64,000 nucleotides of DNA from contig CAUYLG010026844.1 in the NCBI GenBank assembly GCA_963573385.1, forward strand, positions 1-64,000, given 5' to 3'. Position 1 is the first letter of the stretch. Each line of letters begins with the position of its first letter. The stretch comes from Cacajao melanocephalus (taxonomy: Eukaryota > Chordata > Mammalia > Primates > Pitheciidae). This document shows, piece after piece, positions 36,866 to 48,951 of the stretch. The notes below the pieces were generated by a model. The model was not told the origin of the DNA and made no database searches. It worked only from the letters and a program-made list of their open reading frames with translations. Position numbers and translations under genes: made by a program.

Positions 36866-37394
36866 GGGGTTTCAATGACAAGGGGCTGTCCCCTGCCACC
36901 TGAATGTCTGCCCCACTTCCTTCTGTGTCTCAGCCACCTCCCTGCAGTTTGAGCTGGATCCTTTTCCTACATGCCTGTCTAGGTCTTTCCTGATCCTCAG
37001 CCCCAGGGCACAGTGTACAGCTGTGCAGGCTGTACACTGTGCAATGCCAGGAGGTGTTGCAGTCTGTGAATGGTGTCCCCCGGAGTTATGTAGCACTAGC
37101 CCTACTCAGCATTCTTTGCTTCCGCTGGCTTTCTTCAGGGCCATTTGGGGATCTGGGCCTATAAGTTGTGCAGCAAAGATTTATGGATCTAACCTGAGCT
37201 CTTCTGCTTGAATAACTCCCCTTAACCACCTCCTCGGGGCTGAAATTCAGGCATCTGGTAAAAACAGAGTGTTGTTCAGGAAATGACCAACAGGCTCAGG
37301 AAGGGCCAACAGGGGGTTGGAGCAAAGCAGAAATCAATGGAAAACACAGGTCGGGGGTAAGTTCCAGCCTGGAAATGAGGAGATGGGAGATCCA
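36866..37394. other. Non-repetitive stretch with a perfect hairpin
   Basis: Contains a 13-bp perfect inverted repeat (37008-37020 and 37030-37042, 9-nt loop). No gene or repeat recognised. Confidence 0.45.
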
Positions 37395-37485
37395 GGCCTG
37401 GCACTGCCACTCAGTGGCTTTGTGCCTCCGTTTCTCCACCTGTAAATGAGGAGGTTGGGCACTAATCTCTGAGATTCCATCCAGG
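37395..37485 (+). mobile_element. MIR-family fragment
   Basis: 'ggcactgccactcagtggct', 'ccgtttctccacctgtaaat', 'gaggaggttgggcactaatc' fit a MIR-type core. Confidence 0.7.
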
Positions 37486-37765
37486 GCAGGCACAGGCATC
37501 TTTTGATTCTAGAGCAGATTTTCACAGCGAGTCATTTAAAGAAACAATGGCATAAAACTAGAATCCAACTGTAAAAGCAGAAAGAAGGTCCTGCAAATTA
37601 ACCATGCAGGGTGTGATTCCATACACTTCTCCCCACCCCTGGCTGGGTACAGATTCTTAGGGGCAAGCTCTGGGAATTGACAGGGAGAAGGCTCAGGGCC
37701 TGAAGAGCAGTCAGGGGAGGCTGACAGGAGAGGAGGGTATTGATTGGAGCTTAACAACCAAGCCA

Positions 37766-38040
37766 AGCCCAAGCACAGTGGCTCACACCTGTGATCCCAG
37801 CTCTTTAGGAGGCCAAGGCAGGAGGACGGCTTAAGGCCAGGAGTTGGACAACATAGAGAGATCCAGTCTCTACATTTTTTAAATTAGCTGGGCATGATGG
37901 TATGCATCTGTATCCCTAACTTCTTGGGAGGCTCAGGTGGGAGGATAACTTGAGCCTGGGAGGTCGAGGCTGCAGTGAGCTACGATCATGCCACTACACT
38001 CCAGCCTTGGCAACAGAAACCCTGTCTCAAACAATAACAA
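37766..38040 (+). mobile_element. Alu SINE, J-like
   Basis: Diverged dimer: 'gcccaagcacagtggctcac', 'ggaggataacttgagcctgg', tail 'caaacaataacaag'. Small internal deletions. Confidence 0.94.
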
Positions 38041-38209
38041 GAAGCCAACTAATCAGAAAGAAGCAGGACAGATATTCCAGAAAGGGTTGTGTGGTCAGCA
38101 ACAAGGTAGACCCAGAGTCAATCCCGAGTCACAGTAAGCCGAGTGGCCAGGCTGAGAATGCAGACAGCTGCTGAGGAGGCGGAGAGAGCAGAAGTGGGGC
38201 CTGGATGGG

Positions 38210-38425
38210 GGTCTGCAGTTTATAAAGTACCAAAGCCATGATCTCCTGAGAGCCTCACTACTGCCTAGGAAGGAAAATATTGTGCTTCCCATTTTACAGA
38301 TAAGTAAAAGGGAGCCTAAAAAGGTAAGGCTGCTTGTCTGAGAACACCTAGCATGAGCTGGGGCCAGAGTTGGGTCTAAGACCTCAGTCTCCTGATCCCC
38401 AATTTGGTGATCATTTTCGCTAGTT
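38210..38425 (-). mobile_element. MIR SINE
   Basis: 'cttcccattttacagataag', 'agagttgggtctaagacctc' and 'agtctcctgatccccaattt' follow the complement of MIR. Confidence 0.85.
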
Positions 38426-38429
38426 TACT

Positions 38430-38600
38430 ATGAGGCCAGATTTGCAGGGCCTTGAATAATAATATCAAGATTTGGGATCATAGCTTATGGGCAATCAGGA
38501 GCCGTTGAAAGTCTACAAGCAGAGAGAAGTGACTTGGAAGCCCCAGAGCTAAGGAAGGGCTTAGCGAAAGGCTGGCAGGGTGGCAAGAGAACACAGGACA
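38430..38600 (-). mobile_element. L2-like fragment (tentative)
   Basis: 'gggccttgaataataatatc', 'gcaatcaggagccgttgaaa' and 'gagagaagtgacttgga' resemble an antisense L2-associated consensus. Confidence 0.5.
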
Positions 38601-38799
38601 AGCACTATTTTGAGTTTCGCAAAAGGGACCGTCCAAGGCCGTCTGCAGTTTGGCCTTGGAGAGGCCGAGTTACACGTTCTCCACTGGGCCTTCAAGTGCT
38701 CCACGGAGGGATGACCCAAAGGCTCTGGGAATTGAACTCCCAACCTGGAAATGTCATTGTAGGGACCCAACCGAAGCTCAGAGCCAAACCCCACCCACC

Positions 38800-39000
38800 C
38801 CAGTCTTTACACCACCTAATTGGCTTAGATTTATCAAAGTAGTTTTTAAGGGGAAATTTTATATGAAGGTAATTACGCTCAGCTAAACTAATTCTATTGA
38901 ACAATGCTGCCTTAATGACAAACAAATCTGTTATTAATATGTAACTAAGCAGCTATTTCATTCAATTTACAGCATCGGTAATGAGCCCTGTGGTCACAGG
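38800..39000. promoter_or_regulatory. AT-rich block, candidate distal regulatory element
   Basis: Repeat-free. Contains ATCAAAG (38833-38839, TCF/LEF-like), TAATTA (38870-38875, homeodomain), AACAATG (38900-38906, SOX-like), and further TTAATGA and TTATTAATA words. An enhancer is inferred from motif clustering only. Confidence 0.4.
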
Positions 39001-39019
39001 AGCCCAAAAGCACCCCTTT

Positions 39020-39140
39020 CCAAGGTAGGCAGCACGGCCCAGAGGCCAGAACCAGGACTAGCCCAGCTCTGTCATGGGTGTGCATGATTCAGAATGGTCC
39101 TTCTCCCACTGGGCAGTTTCTCTCTATGAAATAAAGGGCT
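39020..39140 (+). mobile_element. MIR-family fragment (tentative)
   Basis: 'aagaaccaggact'-type order: 'gccagaaccaggactagccc', 'agctctgtcatgggtgtgca', then 'tttctctctatgaaataaag'. Confidence 0.5.
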
Positions 39141-39209
39141 TGAATTGGAAGTACCCCAAGAGAATCCCCACTTGGCATTCTGAGAGGGGCTTTAGGGGCT
39201 AAGAGTCTG

Positions 39210-39385
39210 GATAGACTTTCAGTGGTTACTGTGTGCTTCAGTTTCCTCATCTGTAAAGTGGGGATAATCATAGTGCCTATCTCATAGAATAATTGTGAGC
39301 ACTGATTGAGTTTATGCATGCAAAGTGCTTAAGGCATTGTGCAGGGACATCGGAAGTGTTATATAAATGCTTCTCATTTTCTATT
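39210..39385 (+). mobile_element. MIR SINE 3' part
   Basis: 'ttcagtttcctcatctgtaa', 'agtggggataatcatagtgc' and 'gcaaagtgcttaaggcattg' are diagnostic MIR. Confidence 0.9.
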
Positions 39386-39689
39386 TATATTCCCAGAACC
39401 AGGAATATGGGCTAAGGGACAGCAGGAAGCTGACAGCCATGGATGGAATGAGTGAGGGCTCCTGCTGCCCCTAGCTATGAACCCTCCTTGACCCTGGGTT
39501 TCCTGGGATCCCTTCTCTCCCGCCCCCTTCTAAGAGGCTGAGAAACATCACTACAGACAGTGGAAAGAGGCAGGGAATCAGATTCCAGCCCCAGCCCTGG
39601 TGCCTGCAGGACTGTGCCTCTGCTTCCTTAGCTCCCCACGTGGGTCATTCTCACTGCTCTGACTACAGTGACAGCTGTGGTAGGGAACA
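39386..39689. other. Spacer with possible decayed MIR
   Basis: 'ggaatcagattccagcccca' and 'cctctgcttccttagctccc' weakly resemble MIR. Nothing else recognised. Confidence 0.35.
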
Positions 39690-39830
39690 GACAGGATCAT
39701 TGCGTGGCTCTCAAATGTGCAGAGTGGGTCAGAATAACCTAGAGAGTGTATAGGAAAATGCTGACCCCGGGCCCTGCCCCCAGAGGCTTCATGTCACAGA
39801 TCCCTCTCTAGATCTGTATGCTTGGGACAC
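39690..39830 (+). mobile_element. MER5-like hAT-Charlie DNA transposon
   Basis: 'gtggctctcaaatgtgcaga', 'gggtcagaataacctagaga', 'ccgggccctgcccccagagg' match MER5. Confidence 0.8.
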
Positions 39831-39946
39831 CCTCTTGAGAACCCTTGAACCTCTAGCAGTTCTGCCAGGAACTCCACACCGCTGCCTTTGTCATGTGACT
39901 GTGCCTATGCTGCAGGTGAGTAAGAGCAGTTTAAAGAAGAAAACTA

Positions 39947-40251
39947 GGCCAGGTACAGCGGCACAGGCCTGTAATCCCAACATTTTGGGAGACCAAGGCG
40001 GGTGGATCAAATGAGGCCAGGAGTTCAAGACCAGCCTGGCTAACATGGTGAAACCCCGTCTCTACTAAAAATACAAAAATTAGCTGGGCATGGTGGTGCA
40101 TGGCTGTAATCCCAGCTACTTGGGAGGCTGAGGCATGAGAACTGCTTGAAGCCAGGAGGCAGAGGATGCAGTCAGCCAAGATTGCACCACTGCATCGCGG
40201 TCTGGGCAGCGGAGCGAGAGTCTGTCACAAAGAAAAAAAATCAAAAAATAA
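39947..40251 (+). mobile_element. Alu SINE, S-like, with target-site duplication
   Basis: Complete dimer flanked by the perfect 14-bp repeat 'aaagaagaaaacta' at 39933-39946 and 40252-40265. Confidence 0.97.
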
Positions 40252-41016
40252 AAAGAAGAAAACTAACTTGCAGAGTTAATGGGGAAGGGTAATATCCATC
40301 ACAGACCCATTGGTTCCTCCTCCTTTGGAATTCACCTAGGTGGGGGGCATCAGGGAAGGCAGGACAGTCTGAGCAGCTTTCAGTTACTTTGGGGACATGC
40401 TGATAGGATGCCATTTGCAAACCACCTGCTGCAGAGACCCGCTGTCTTTGCTGCTGAGAAACATGAACCCCTTGAGATTCAGCCTTTCATCGAGAAGCTA
40501 TTAACATACCATCACTTCAACTGTCACACAGACAATTGCCTACCCAGGGTCACAAGAGCCCCCAGGCCCAACACAGTGCCCGACTTTCTGCAATTAGGCC
40601 CTCCCTGGGAGGAGGCATTGTGTCTCCAGAAGGCCTCTATTAAATCCCAACACACAAATGTACGTGCAGCATTTAAGCCCCTTAGCAGGGCCCTCTCTCC
40701 CTCCTCTCCATCCCAATATGACTGTGGGTGGAGACCATGTGACCTCTGCTGGCCAAGAAATGTGATTAGAAGGATCACATATCTCCCCAAGACTGAGGCA
40801 GTAAAAAGCTGCTTACGAATAATGGAACCCCAGACTAACAATGAATTAAGGGTTCTTATCAGCTCATGTAACAAGAAGTCCCAAAATAGGCAACCCAGGG
40901 TTTGCTGGGCAGCTCACTTACATCATTAGGAATCCAGATTCCATCTCTCTGCCAGTTTCACCACAGTGGCTCTGTCCTCAGTCTTGAGCCTCCTGGTTCT
41001 AAGACAGCTGTATGAC
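40252..41016. other. Non-repetitive stretch holding the longest ATG frame
   Basis: A 216-codon ATG frame (40279-40929, plus) lies wholly in unique DNA. No domain, signal peptide, membrane segment or repeat is visible, codon choice looks unremarkable, and a 116-codon frame overlaps it antisense. I treat it as an unconfirmed open frame, not a gene. Confidence 0.35.
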
Positions 41017-42110
<1,094 letters not shown>

Positions 42111-42344
42111 TTGGTAGGAAGGGAGTAGGGGGGACATGGCTTTGGGGTGGGCGGGCAAGACTGTCAGCCATGTTGTTCTATTGAGTGGGTGACTGGGAAA
42201 AATTAGAGCTGAGGTGGTGATAATCGGCAAATGGGAAACCCGGCCATTTATTAACTGCTTTCCGTACTATCAACTAGAAATGAATCCGTTCCAGGATCCG
42301 CTCTGTAAAAAGGGTTTGCTCACTTTGGTTGGCGTTTCATCCCC
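42111..42344. other. Non-repetitive spacer
   Basis: No feature recognised. Confidence 0.4.
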
Positions 42345-42520
42345 TCGGGTGGTCTGGTTTTGGACTCAGAGGACCTGGCTTAGAGTCCCTGTCTACTGTG
42401 TGTTGCCTGTGCAGCCCGAGGGAGTTCAGTTACCTTCTCTGGGCTTCAGTTTCCAGCTGCATACACAGGGGATGATCTTAGCTAACTCACAGGGCTCCTA
42501 GGAATACTGCAGCATGCTTT
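42345..42520 (+). mobile_element. MIR SINE
   Basis: 'ggactcagaggacctggctt', 'tctctgggcttcagtttcca' and 'gatcttagctaactcacagg' follow MIR order. Confidence 0.72.
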
Positions 42521-42789
42521 GTAATTCATCTGGGGTTGGGGCCATGTGCATTCTGATCATTGCTGTTTGCCCTGAGTTTGGGGTGAGAGGCCAAATACCA
42601 CCAGAGGTTTTTTTGTCCCCTTTTTCTGTCCATCTCTAATTTCCAATACACAGTGCCAAAAAGAGGAGAACTGAGCACAGAGGCCAAATCCCCAGCATAG
42701 AAACAGTGGTGCCATTGTAAACGCCTCCAGCAGTGGCGCCCCACCCAGCTGAGGAAGCCCCATTCCCAGCCCCACTTAACAACGTGCGG
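42521..42789. other. Non-repetitive spacer
   Basis: No feature recognised. Confidence 0.4.
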
Positions 42790-42970
42790 CCTGATTTAAT
42801 ATGAGCAGCTGATCTCATTGCTTCCACAGCAAGTTTAATTTGCTGGGAAAGCGAGTTGGTGAGGTTCTAATAATGCAGAGCCGCAAATAATACCAAAGAG
42901 AGTTTGCATTATGATAACTTTCCAATTAAAATGGATTAATGGAGGAGAAACAGCAGCAGTAGTGTCTAGA
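42790..42970. promoter_or_regulatory. AT-rich block, candidate distal regulatory element
   Basis: Repeat-free. TTTGCAT (42903-42909, POU), CAATTAAA (42923-42930), GGATTA (42933-42938, OTX/bicoid-type) and several TTTAAT words. An acceptor-like 'tctcattgcttccacag' ends at 42829 and a CAG/GTGAGC donor match sits at 43040-43048. The regulatory role is inferred. Confidence 0.4.
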
Positions 42971-43699
42971 CAACATATTACTGAATCCTTGGAGAGGGAG
43001 ATGGAAACGAGTTGGGGGAACAAGGGGCAGCAAGATAAACAGGTGAGCTTTATAAGTTGGAGGCACCCTTGTGTGGGTGTGACGGGAAGTACCAGGGAGG
43101 GCTCCTTACCCCTGGTGCCCCATCAGTTACGATACCTGGACTTGGTATCGTTTGAGAAAACCAGTCTTTTAGGACCCAGAAGCCTTGGGTCTCTTGGATT
43201 CCTTATTAAAATGCAAATAGCACCTTCAGTTTCCTTGGCTGACCTTATAGCTGGGATTGGCCTGCAGCTACCGGAGAGCACCGCAGAGCAGAGGCCCTGG
43301 TGAGTGTCAGAAGACCCACCTCCGCCAGGTGTTGACACCTGTGGTGTTCCTGTCAGGGCTTCACTGCGGGACTCAAAACAAGTCCTCCTTATCTATGCTA
43401 GTAACCCTGACCCCTGACCACTGCTGAGTGATCCAAGTGGGTCCATCGAGAACCTCTATCCCAGCAACCTGAATTTTAGACCTGAGAGATACAGGGCCTG
43501 GGTTGGACTGGGGCTGGTGCTCATTCATGAGAGCAATTTCAGGACAGAAGGAGCCGCAGACTGTTGTTGCCAATCTTAGGCTACCCCAGGCCCCACCCGT
43601 GGAGGCCAAATTAGTTGATTTTCTTGCCATTCTGTGAAATCCCCTGGAATCCATGTTACTCTCCTTTGCTTAAACTGATTAGTCACTTCTGATGCCTGC
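42971..43699. other. Non-repetitive stretch
   Basis: No repeat recognised. A frame of 130 codons (42911-43303, plus) has no domain. Confidence 0.4.
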
Positions 43700-43875
43700 A
43701 AACAAAAGAGCTTTAATCTATCACTTCTTACTTGTGGGACCTGTGAAAGCCCACAAGTAAGACCTCATTTAACCTCACTGAGCCTTTGCTTTCTCTCCTG
43801 TAAGATGGGAGATACACACATTCCCACCTTGCAAGGTTGGTTGCCTCCTGTATTGGTAACATCATGTGTTAGAGT
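43700..43875 (+). mobile_element. MIR SINE containing a perfect hairpin
   Basis: 'ctcatttaacctcactgagc', 'tttctctcctgtaagatggg' and 'ccttgcaaggttggttgcct' are MIR. A 12-bp inverted repeat occupies 43727-43761. Confidence 0.75.
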
Positions 43876-44391
43876 TAGATCACCATGTAAATCCTCTCAG
43901 CCCTGAAGTTAGGAGATTTTAGAAGTGATCCGTGAGGGACAGGGGAAGAGGCTGGCTGGACCACAGAGATCAGGAGACCAAAAAGCCCACGGACCCAGTC
44001 CCACCAGCATCAGTACCTTGCAGGGCTTAATGAATATCTCAACACCAGAGCTGAGGCTCCTTCCAGAAATCCCCAAGGCTCTCATGTGCCTGGGAAGGCT
44101 CTGATTTGTTGCAAAACCATGAGCCCCATGAGCCAGTCCCTCGTGAGTAAAGCACTGGCCATGTGCTGCCCCCTGCAGGCCTCTGTTTCTCATCAAACAG
44201 GCAAAGAAAAAGCCCATGTAATTGAATACACTCACGAAGGCAATATTTAGCAGCGTTCATCCCCCATTTTATCTCTTTCTGCCATGTCCTTCCCTGCTAC
44301 AGATGGATATGAAACTACCGCTGAAAGCAAATCATTCCAAGCACAAAGGAAATAGGAGGCAAGAAACTCCTAGGGAAAAAAGATCACCACT
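43876..44391. other. Non-repetitive stretch
   Basis: No feature recognised. Confidence 0.4.
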
Positions 44392-44431
44392 TACACACAC
44401 ACGCACACACACACACACACACATACACACG
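44392..44431. repeat. (CA)n microsatellite
   Basis: About eighteen CA units with two interruptions (CG and TA). Confidence 0.95.
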
Positions 44432-44477
44432 AGTCAGAACTGAATCTAGGGCCTGTCTTGAGGGGAAAAGAGAGGAA

Positions 44478-44672
44478 TTGCATTCATTGTACACCTTCCA
44501 TGAGCCATGCATTAGATCCTTCATTATCTCATTACCGTTATGATCTCTCAAGACAGGTATCACCAGCACCCATTTTACAGACGATGAAACTAAGGCCCCA
44601 GGTAGTTAACTTACCCACAGTCAAACAGTCAAACAATTCATAGGTATATGATGTGTTTGAGTCTAAAGGCTT
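44478..44672 (-). mobile_element. MIR SINE, nearly complete
   Basis: 'agcacccattttacagacga', 'tgaaactaaggccccaggta' and 'aacttacccacagtcaaaca' are the MIR complement. Confidence 0.88.
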
Positions 44673-45084
44673 CCACCTTCACCGATGATTTTCAGTCTTT
44701 TGTATTTTAAGTAGAAATTGCATTCTTAAATGAAATCTCAGGTCCAGTGTATACGAGAAACAATAAAAGCACAGCTCTCTGATGGAATTGGTTGGTGATT
44801 GTATGGCAAGGGACAAGGGGTAGGGAGCTCCAGCTCTACCCACCAGCCTCTCTCAGGCCCCCTCTTTCCTGGAGGAATGCCTTGGTCACAGAGCCCGGGG
44901 TGCGAACCACTGCCTCCTTCCCAGATGGGGCTTGTTAGAGGTCCTAGATCAAACCCACTGTTTTCTAATTAACCAAAAAAGAAAGCACCACAGCTTTGGG
45001 GAACTAGGTTGAAATTTTGGTTCTGCTATTTATTAGCTATGCAAGTTTCCCAGCTGATCTGAACTTGAGCTTCCCTGGGACACT
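44673..45084. other. Non-repetitive spacer
   Basis: No feature recognised. Confidence 0.4.
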
Positions 45085-45136
45085 CTAGTCCAACACTATC
45101 CAAGAGAAACATAATGTGAGCCACACATGTAATTTT

Positions 45137-45284
<148 letters not shown>

Positions 45285-45319
45285 TAATTTTAAGTTTTCT
45301 AGTAGCTGCCTATTTATTT

Positions 45320-45608
45320 ATTTATTGAAATAGGGTCACTCCCTTCACCCAGGCTGGAGTGCAGTGGAGCAACCCTGACTCACTGCAGCCTGCACTTCCT
45401 GGGCTGAGGTGATTCTCCAACCTCAGCCTCCTGAATAGCTGGGACTACAGAAACATGCCACCACGCCTGGCTAAATTTTGTATTTTTACTAGAGATGGGG
45501 TTTTGCCATGTGGCCTGGGCAGGTCTCAAACCTCTGGGCTCAAGTGATTTGCCCACCTCAGCCTCCCAAAGTGCTGGGGTTACAGGCATGTGCCGCTGCA
45601 CCCAGCCT
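45320..45608 (-). mobile_element. Alu SINE, J-like
   Basis: Antisense dimer with 'attgaaatagggtcactccc', 'acctcagcctcctgaatagc' and terminal 'gttacaggcatgtgccgctg'. 'tagtagctgcct' before and 'ctagttgcct' after are candidate target copies. Confidence 0.94.
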
Positions 45609-46045
45609 AGTTGCCTTAAAAAAAAATTAATGGGTGAAATCAATATTAAGAATAGTTTACTTAATCCAATATATTCAAAACATGATCATGTCAACATGTC
45701 ATCGCTATAAAATCTTATCGAGATATTTCATGCTCTTTGTCATACCGAGTCTTCCAAATTTGATGTCTATTTGACACTTTAGCACATCTCAATTCAGATG
45801 CTAAATTCTCACTGGAAATACTTGATCTGTATTTGCACCAAGAGGATACTTCTTAAGGGAGTAGACTTACATAGCCAAATTGTTTCAAATGTGTTTAAAA
45901 GTTTTCCAGTAACTGGGCTATTAGTTTTTCAGCATATATTAAAGTTAGATAAAGTTTACAATTGAGTTCCTCAGTCTCACTAGCCATGTTCCCTGTGCTC
46001 AACAGCCACATGTGGCTAGTGCCTGCTCCACAGGAAAGCACAGCT

Positions 46046-46242
46046 GTGGTCCCTGTCTTCCTGTCTTGGTAGGGAATAATCTAGAGATGTGTGTCCACTC
46101 CCCAACCACTTCCAAATTTACAAGGCCTGCAGCTACCTCCCTTAAATTCACTCAAGACCTAACTCCATAGGATAGGACAGAAGAAAGATCAGAAATCTTT
46201 ATGGGCTCACAGGAGTTGGGATGGACTCCAAAACCCTCTGAA
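46046..46242. other. Non-repetitive spacer
   Basis: No feature recognised. Confidence 0.4.
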
Positions 46243-46308
46243 TTCTGTCTCTCTCCCTCTCTCTTCCTCTCTCTGTCTCTCTGTCTGTCTCTCACACACA
46301 CACACGCA
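46243..46308. repeat. (TC)n/(CA)n low-complexity tract
   Basis: Pyrimidine run of CTCT and CTGT units passing into (CA)6. Confidence 0.9.
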
Positions 46309-46715
46309 GTCTCCCACCCTGATTCCTCTCACTACTCAGCTCTTCTGGTCTGCATACCGTGGGTGGCAAGAAACCGAGACCCTCTCAACATATCTTCCTA
46401 TAATCCTCTGCGGGTAAGAAGTCTCCAAAAATCTTGTGGGGACAGAAGAATAGGAATTACAGCCCAGCCAAGCCTTAGAGAACTCTGCTGAGAGGTTAGA
46501 GTTGGGGCCAGGGAGGCCCAACTGACCCTACATCTCCCTGGGATTGCCAGGGGAGGCAACACCTTCTCAAAAGCCTTTGATCTCTTCTGCAGGAGCCTCC
46601 AGACTCAGTTTCCCCAGCAAGCACTATTATCATAGCCAACCCTCATATCCATAAGCTCCTGGAATATCGTAGAGAGGACTCCACGATCCAGGAATGGACT
46701 CCTCCCTTGCTTGTT
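46309..46715. other. Non-repetitive spacer
   Basis: No feature recognised. Confidence 0.4.
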
Positions 46716-47390
46716 TCTTTTTTCATTTTTAAATTGTGGTAAAATATGCATAACATAAAATTTATCATTTAACCATTTTTAAGTGTACTGTTCATTGGAA
46801 AGTATATTCACATTGTTGTGCAACTGTCATCACCAGCCATCTGCAGAACTCTTTTCATCTTGTAGAACAGAAACTCTATATCCATTAAGCAATAATTCCC
46901 CATTCCCCGCACCTCCATCCCTTGGCAACCACCATCCTACTTTCTGCTGCTGTGAATTTGACTATTCTAAGTACATCACATAGGCGGAATCATATATTTG
47001 TCCTTTTGTGACTGGCTTACTTTGCTTAACATAATGTCTTCAAGATTCATCCGTGTTGCAGCATGTGTCAGGATTTCCTTCTATCTTAAAGTTGAATAAT
47101 ATTCCATTGTATGGATATACCATATTTTGTTTACTCATCCACCAGTGGACAGTTGGGTTGCTTTCACATTTTGGTTGTAAAACCAAATGGTTTATAGGAA
47201 CATTGTCAATAGTGCTCCTATGAACATAGATGTACAAATATCTGTTTGAGATCCTGCTTTTAGTTCTTTTGGTTTTATACACAAAGTAGGATTGCAGGAA
47301 CGTATGATAATTCTATGTTTCATTTCTTGAGGAATCTTCATACTGTTTTCCACAGCAGCTGCACCATTTTACATTCTCGCCAGCAATACA

Positions 47391-47438
47391 GTGTTCTTTT
47401 TTAAGACTGCTTTGGCTATCAGGAGTCCCTTGAGATTC
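47391..47438 (-). repeat. Out-of-place copy of L1 segment 48313-48358
   Basis: Sits where L1 normally reads from the 'cattctcgccagcaa' block straight into 'tttctccacatcctc'. The inserted stretch matches 48313-48358 about 0.9 kb away, including the shared word 'ctatcaggagtcccttgaga'. Confidence 0.75.
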
Positions 47439-48604
47439 AGATTTCTCCACATCCTCATCCTCAGCAACACTTGTTATCTTCTGGGGTATGACATCCAATT
47501 GGGCATGACAAGTTATCTCATTGTAGTTTTGATTTCTGTTTCCCTAATAATTAGTAATATTGAGCATCTTTTCACATGTTTGTTGGCCAGTTGAATACCG
47601 TCCTTGGAGAAGTATCTATTCAAGTGTTTGTCCTACTTTTTAATTGGGTTGTTTAGTTGCTGTCATTGTTGAGTTGCAGGAGTTCTTTACGCATTCTAGA
47701 TATCAATCCCTTCTCAGATATATAATTGGCAGATGCGAAATGTGATTTGTAAACCTATTCCATGGGTTGCCTTTTCACGCTGTTGATGATGTCCTTTGAT
47801 GCAGAAAAGTTTTTAAGTTTGATGAAATTCACATTATTAATTTTTTCTTTTGTTGCCTATGCTTTTGGCGTCATATCCAAGAAATCTGCCAAACCCAATG
47901 TCTTGAAGCTTTTCCCTATGTTTTCTTCCAAGGGTTTTATATTGGCTCTTATGTGCACATCTTTGATCCATTTTGAATTAATTTTTGTATATGATGTAAG
48001 GCAAGGGTCCAATGTCATCTTTTTTGCATGTGGATAACCAGTTTTCCAGTGCCATTTGTTGAAAACACTGTTCTTTCACACTGAATGGTTTTGGAACCCT
48101 TGCTAAAAATCATTTAACCGTATATGTGAGGGTCCGTTTCTGAGCCTACCCTTCTATTCCAATGGTTTATATGTCTGTCTTTTTGCCAATGCCACACTGA
48201 CTTAATTACTATAGCTTTGCATTAAGTTTTTAAATCAGGAAGTGTGAGAATTCCACCTTTGTCATTCTTTTTTTAAATTTAATTATATATTTAACATCTT
48301 CTTGGATACCAATGTTCTTGTTTAAGATTGTGTTGACTATCAGGAGTCCCTTGAGATTTCATATGAATTTTAGGGTGGACTTTTCTACTTCTGAAAAAAG
48401 TGTCATTGGCATTTTGGTAGAGATTACATTCAATCTGTAGATCACTTTTGGTGGTATTGACATCTTAACAACATTAAGGCTTCCAGTCCATGAACACGTG
48501 GCATCTTTCCATTTATTTATGTCTTCTTTAACTTCTTTCTGCAACATCTTATAGTTTTTAGTGTATCAGTCTTTCACTTCCTTGGTTAGGTTTACTCCTA
48601 AGTA

Positions 48605-48951
48605 CAGACATACATCTCTTAGTGATGGGGCTATGTTCTGAGAAATGCGTCGTTAGGCAATTTTGTCATTGTGCAAGCACCATTGACTGTAGTTATACAA
48701 ACCTGATGGTATAGTCTACTACACACCGAGGCTATATGGTATAGCCTGTTGCTACTAAGCTACAAACCTGTATAGCATGTTACTGTACTAAATACCATAG
48801 TCAACTATAACACAATGGCAAACACGTATGTATCTAAACACAACTACACATAGAAAAGATACAGTAAAAATACAGTGTTATCATCTTATGTGATCACCAT
48901 CATATATGCAATCCATTGTTGACCAAAATGTCATTATGTGGCTCATCACTG
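48605..48951 (+). mobile_element. MER2 (Tigger-type mariner) DNA transposon
   Basis: 'gagaaatgcgtcgttaggca', 'gtctactacacaccgaggct', 'gtatagcatgttactgtact', 'catatatgcaatccattgtt' run the whole MER2. The ends CAGACATAC / CATCACTG are flanked by the TA target dinucleotide (48603-48604 and 48952-48953). Inserted in L1M. Confidence 0.95.

Noticed and set aside
47040..48547. Frames resembling reverse-transcriptase-related or membrane proteins
   Set aside because: They are frames read through an antisense, mutated L1M.
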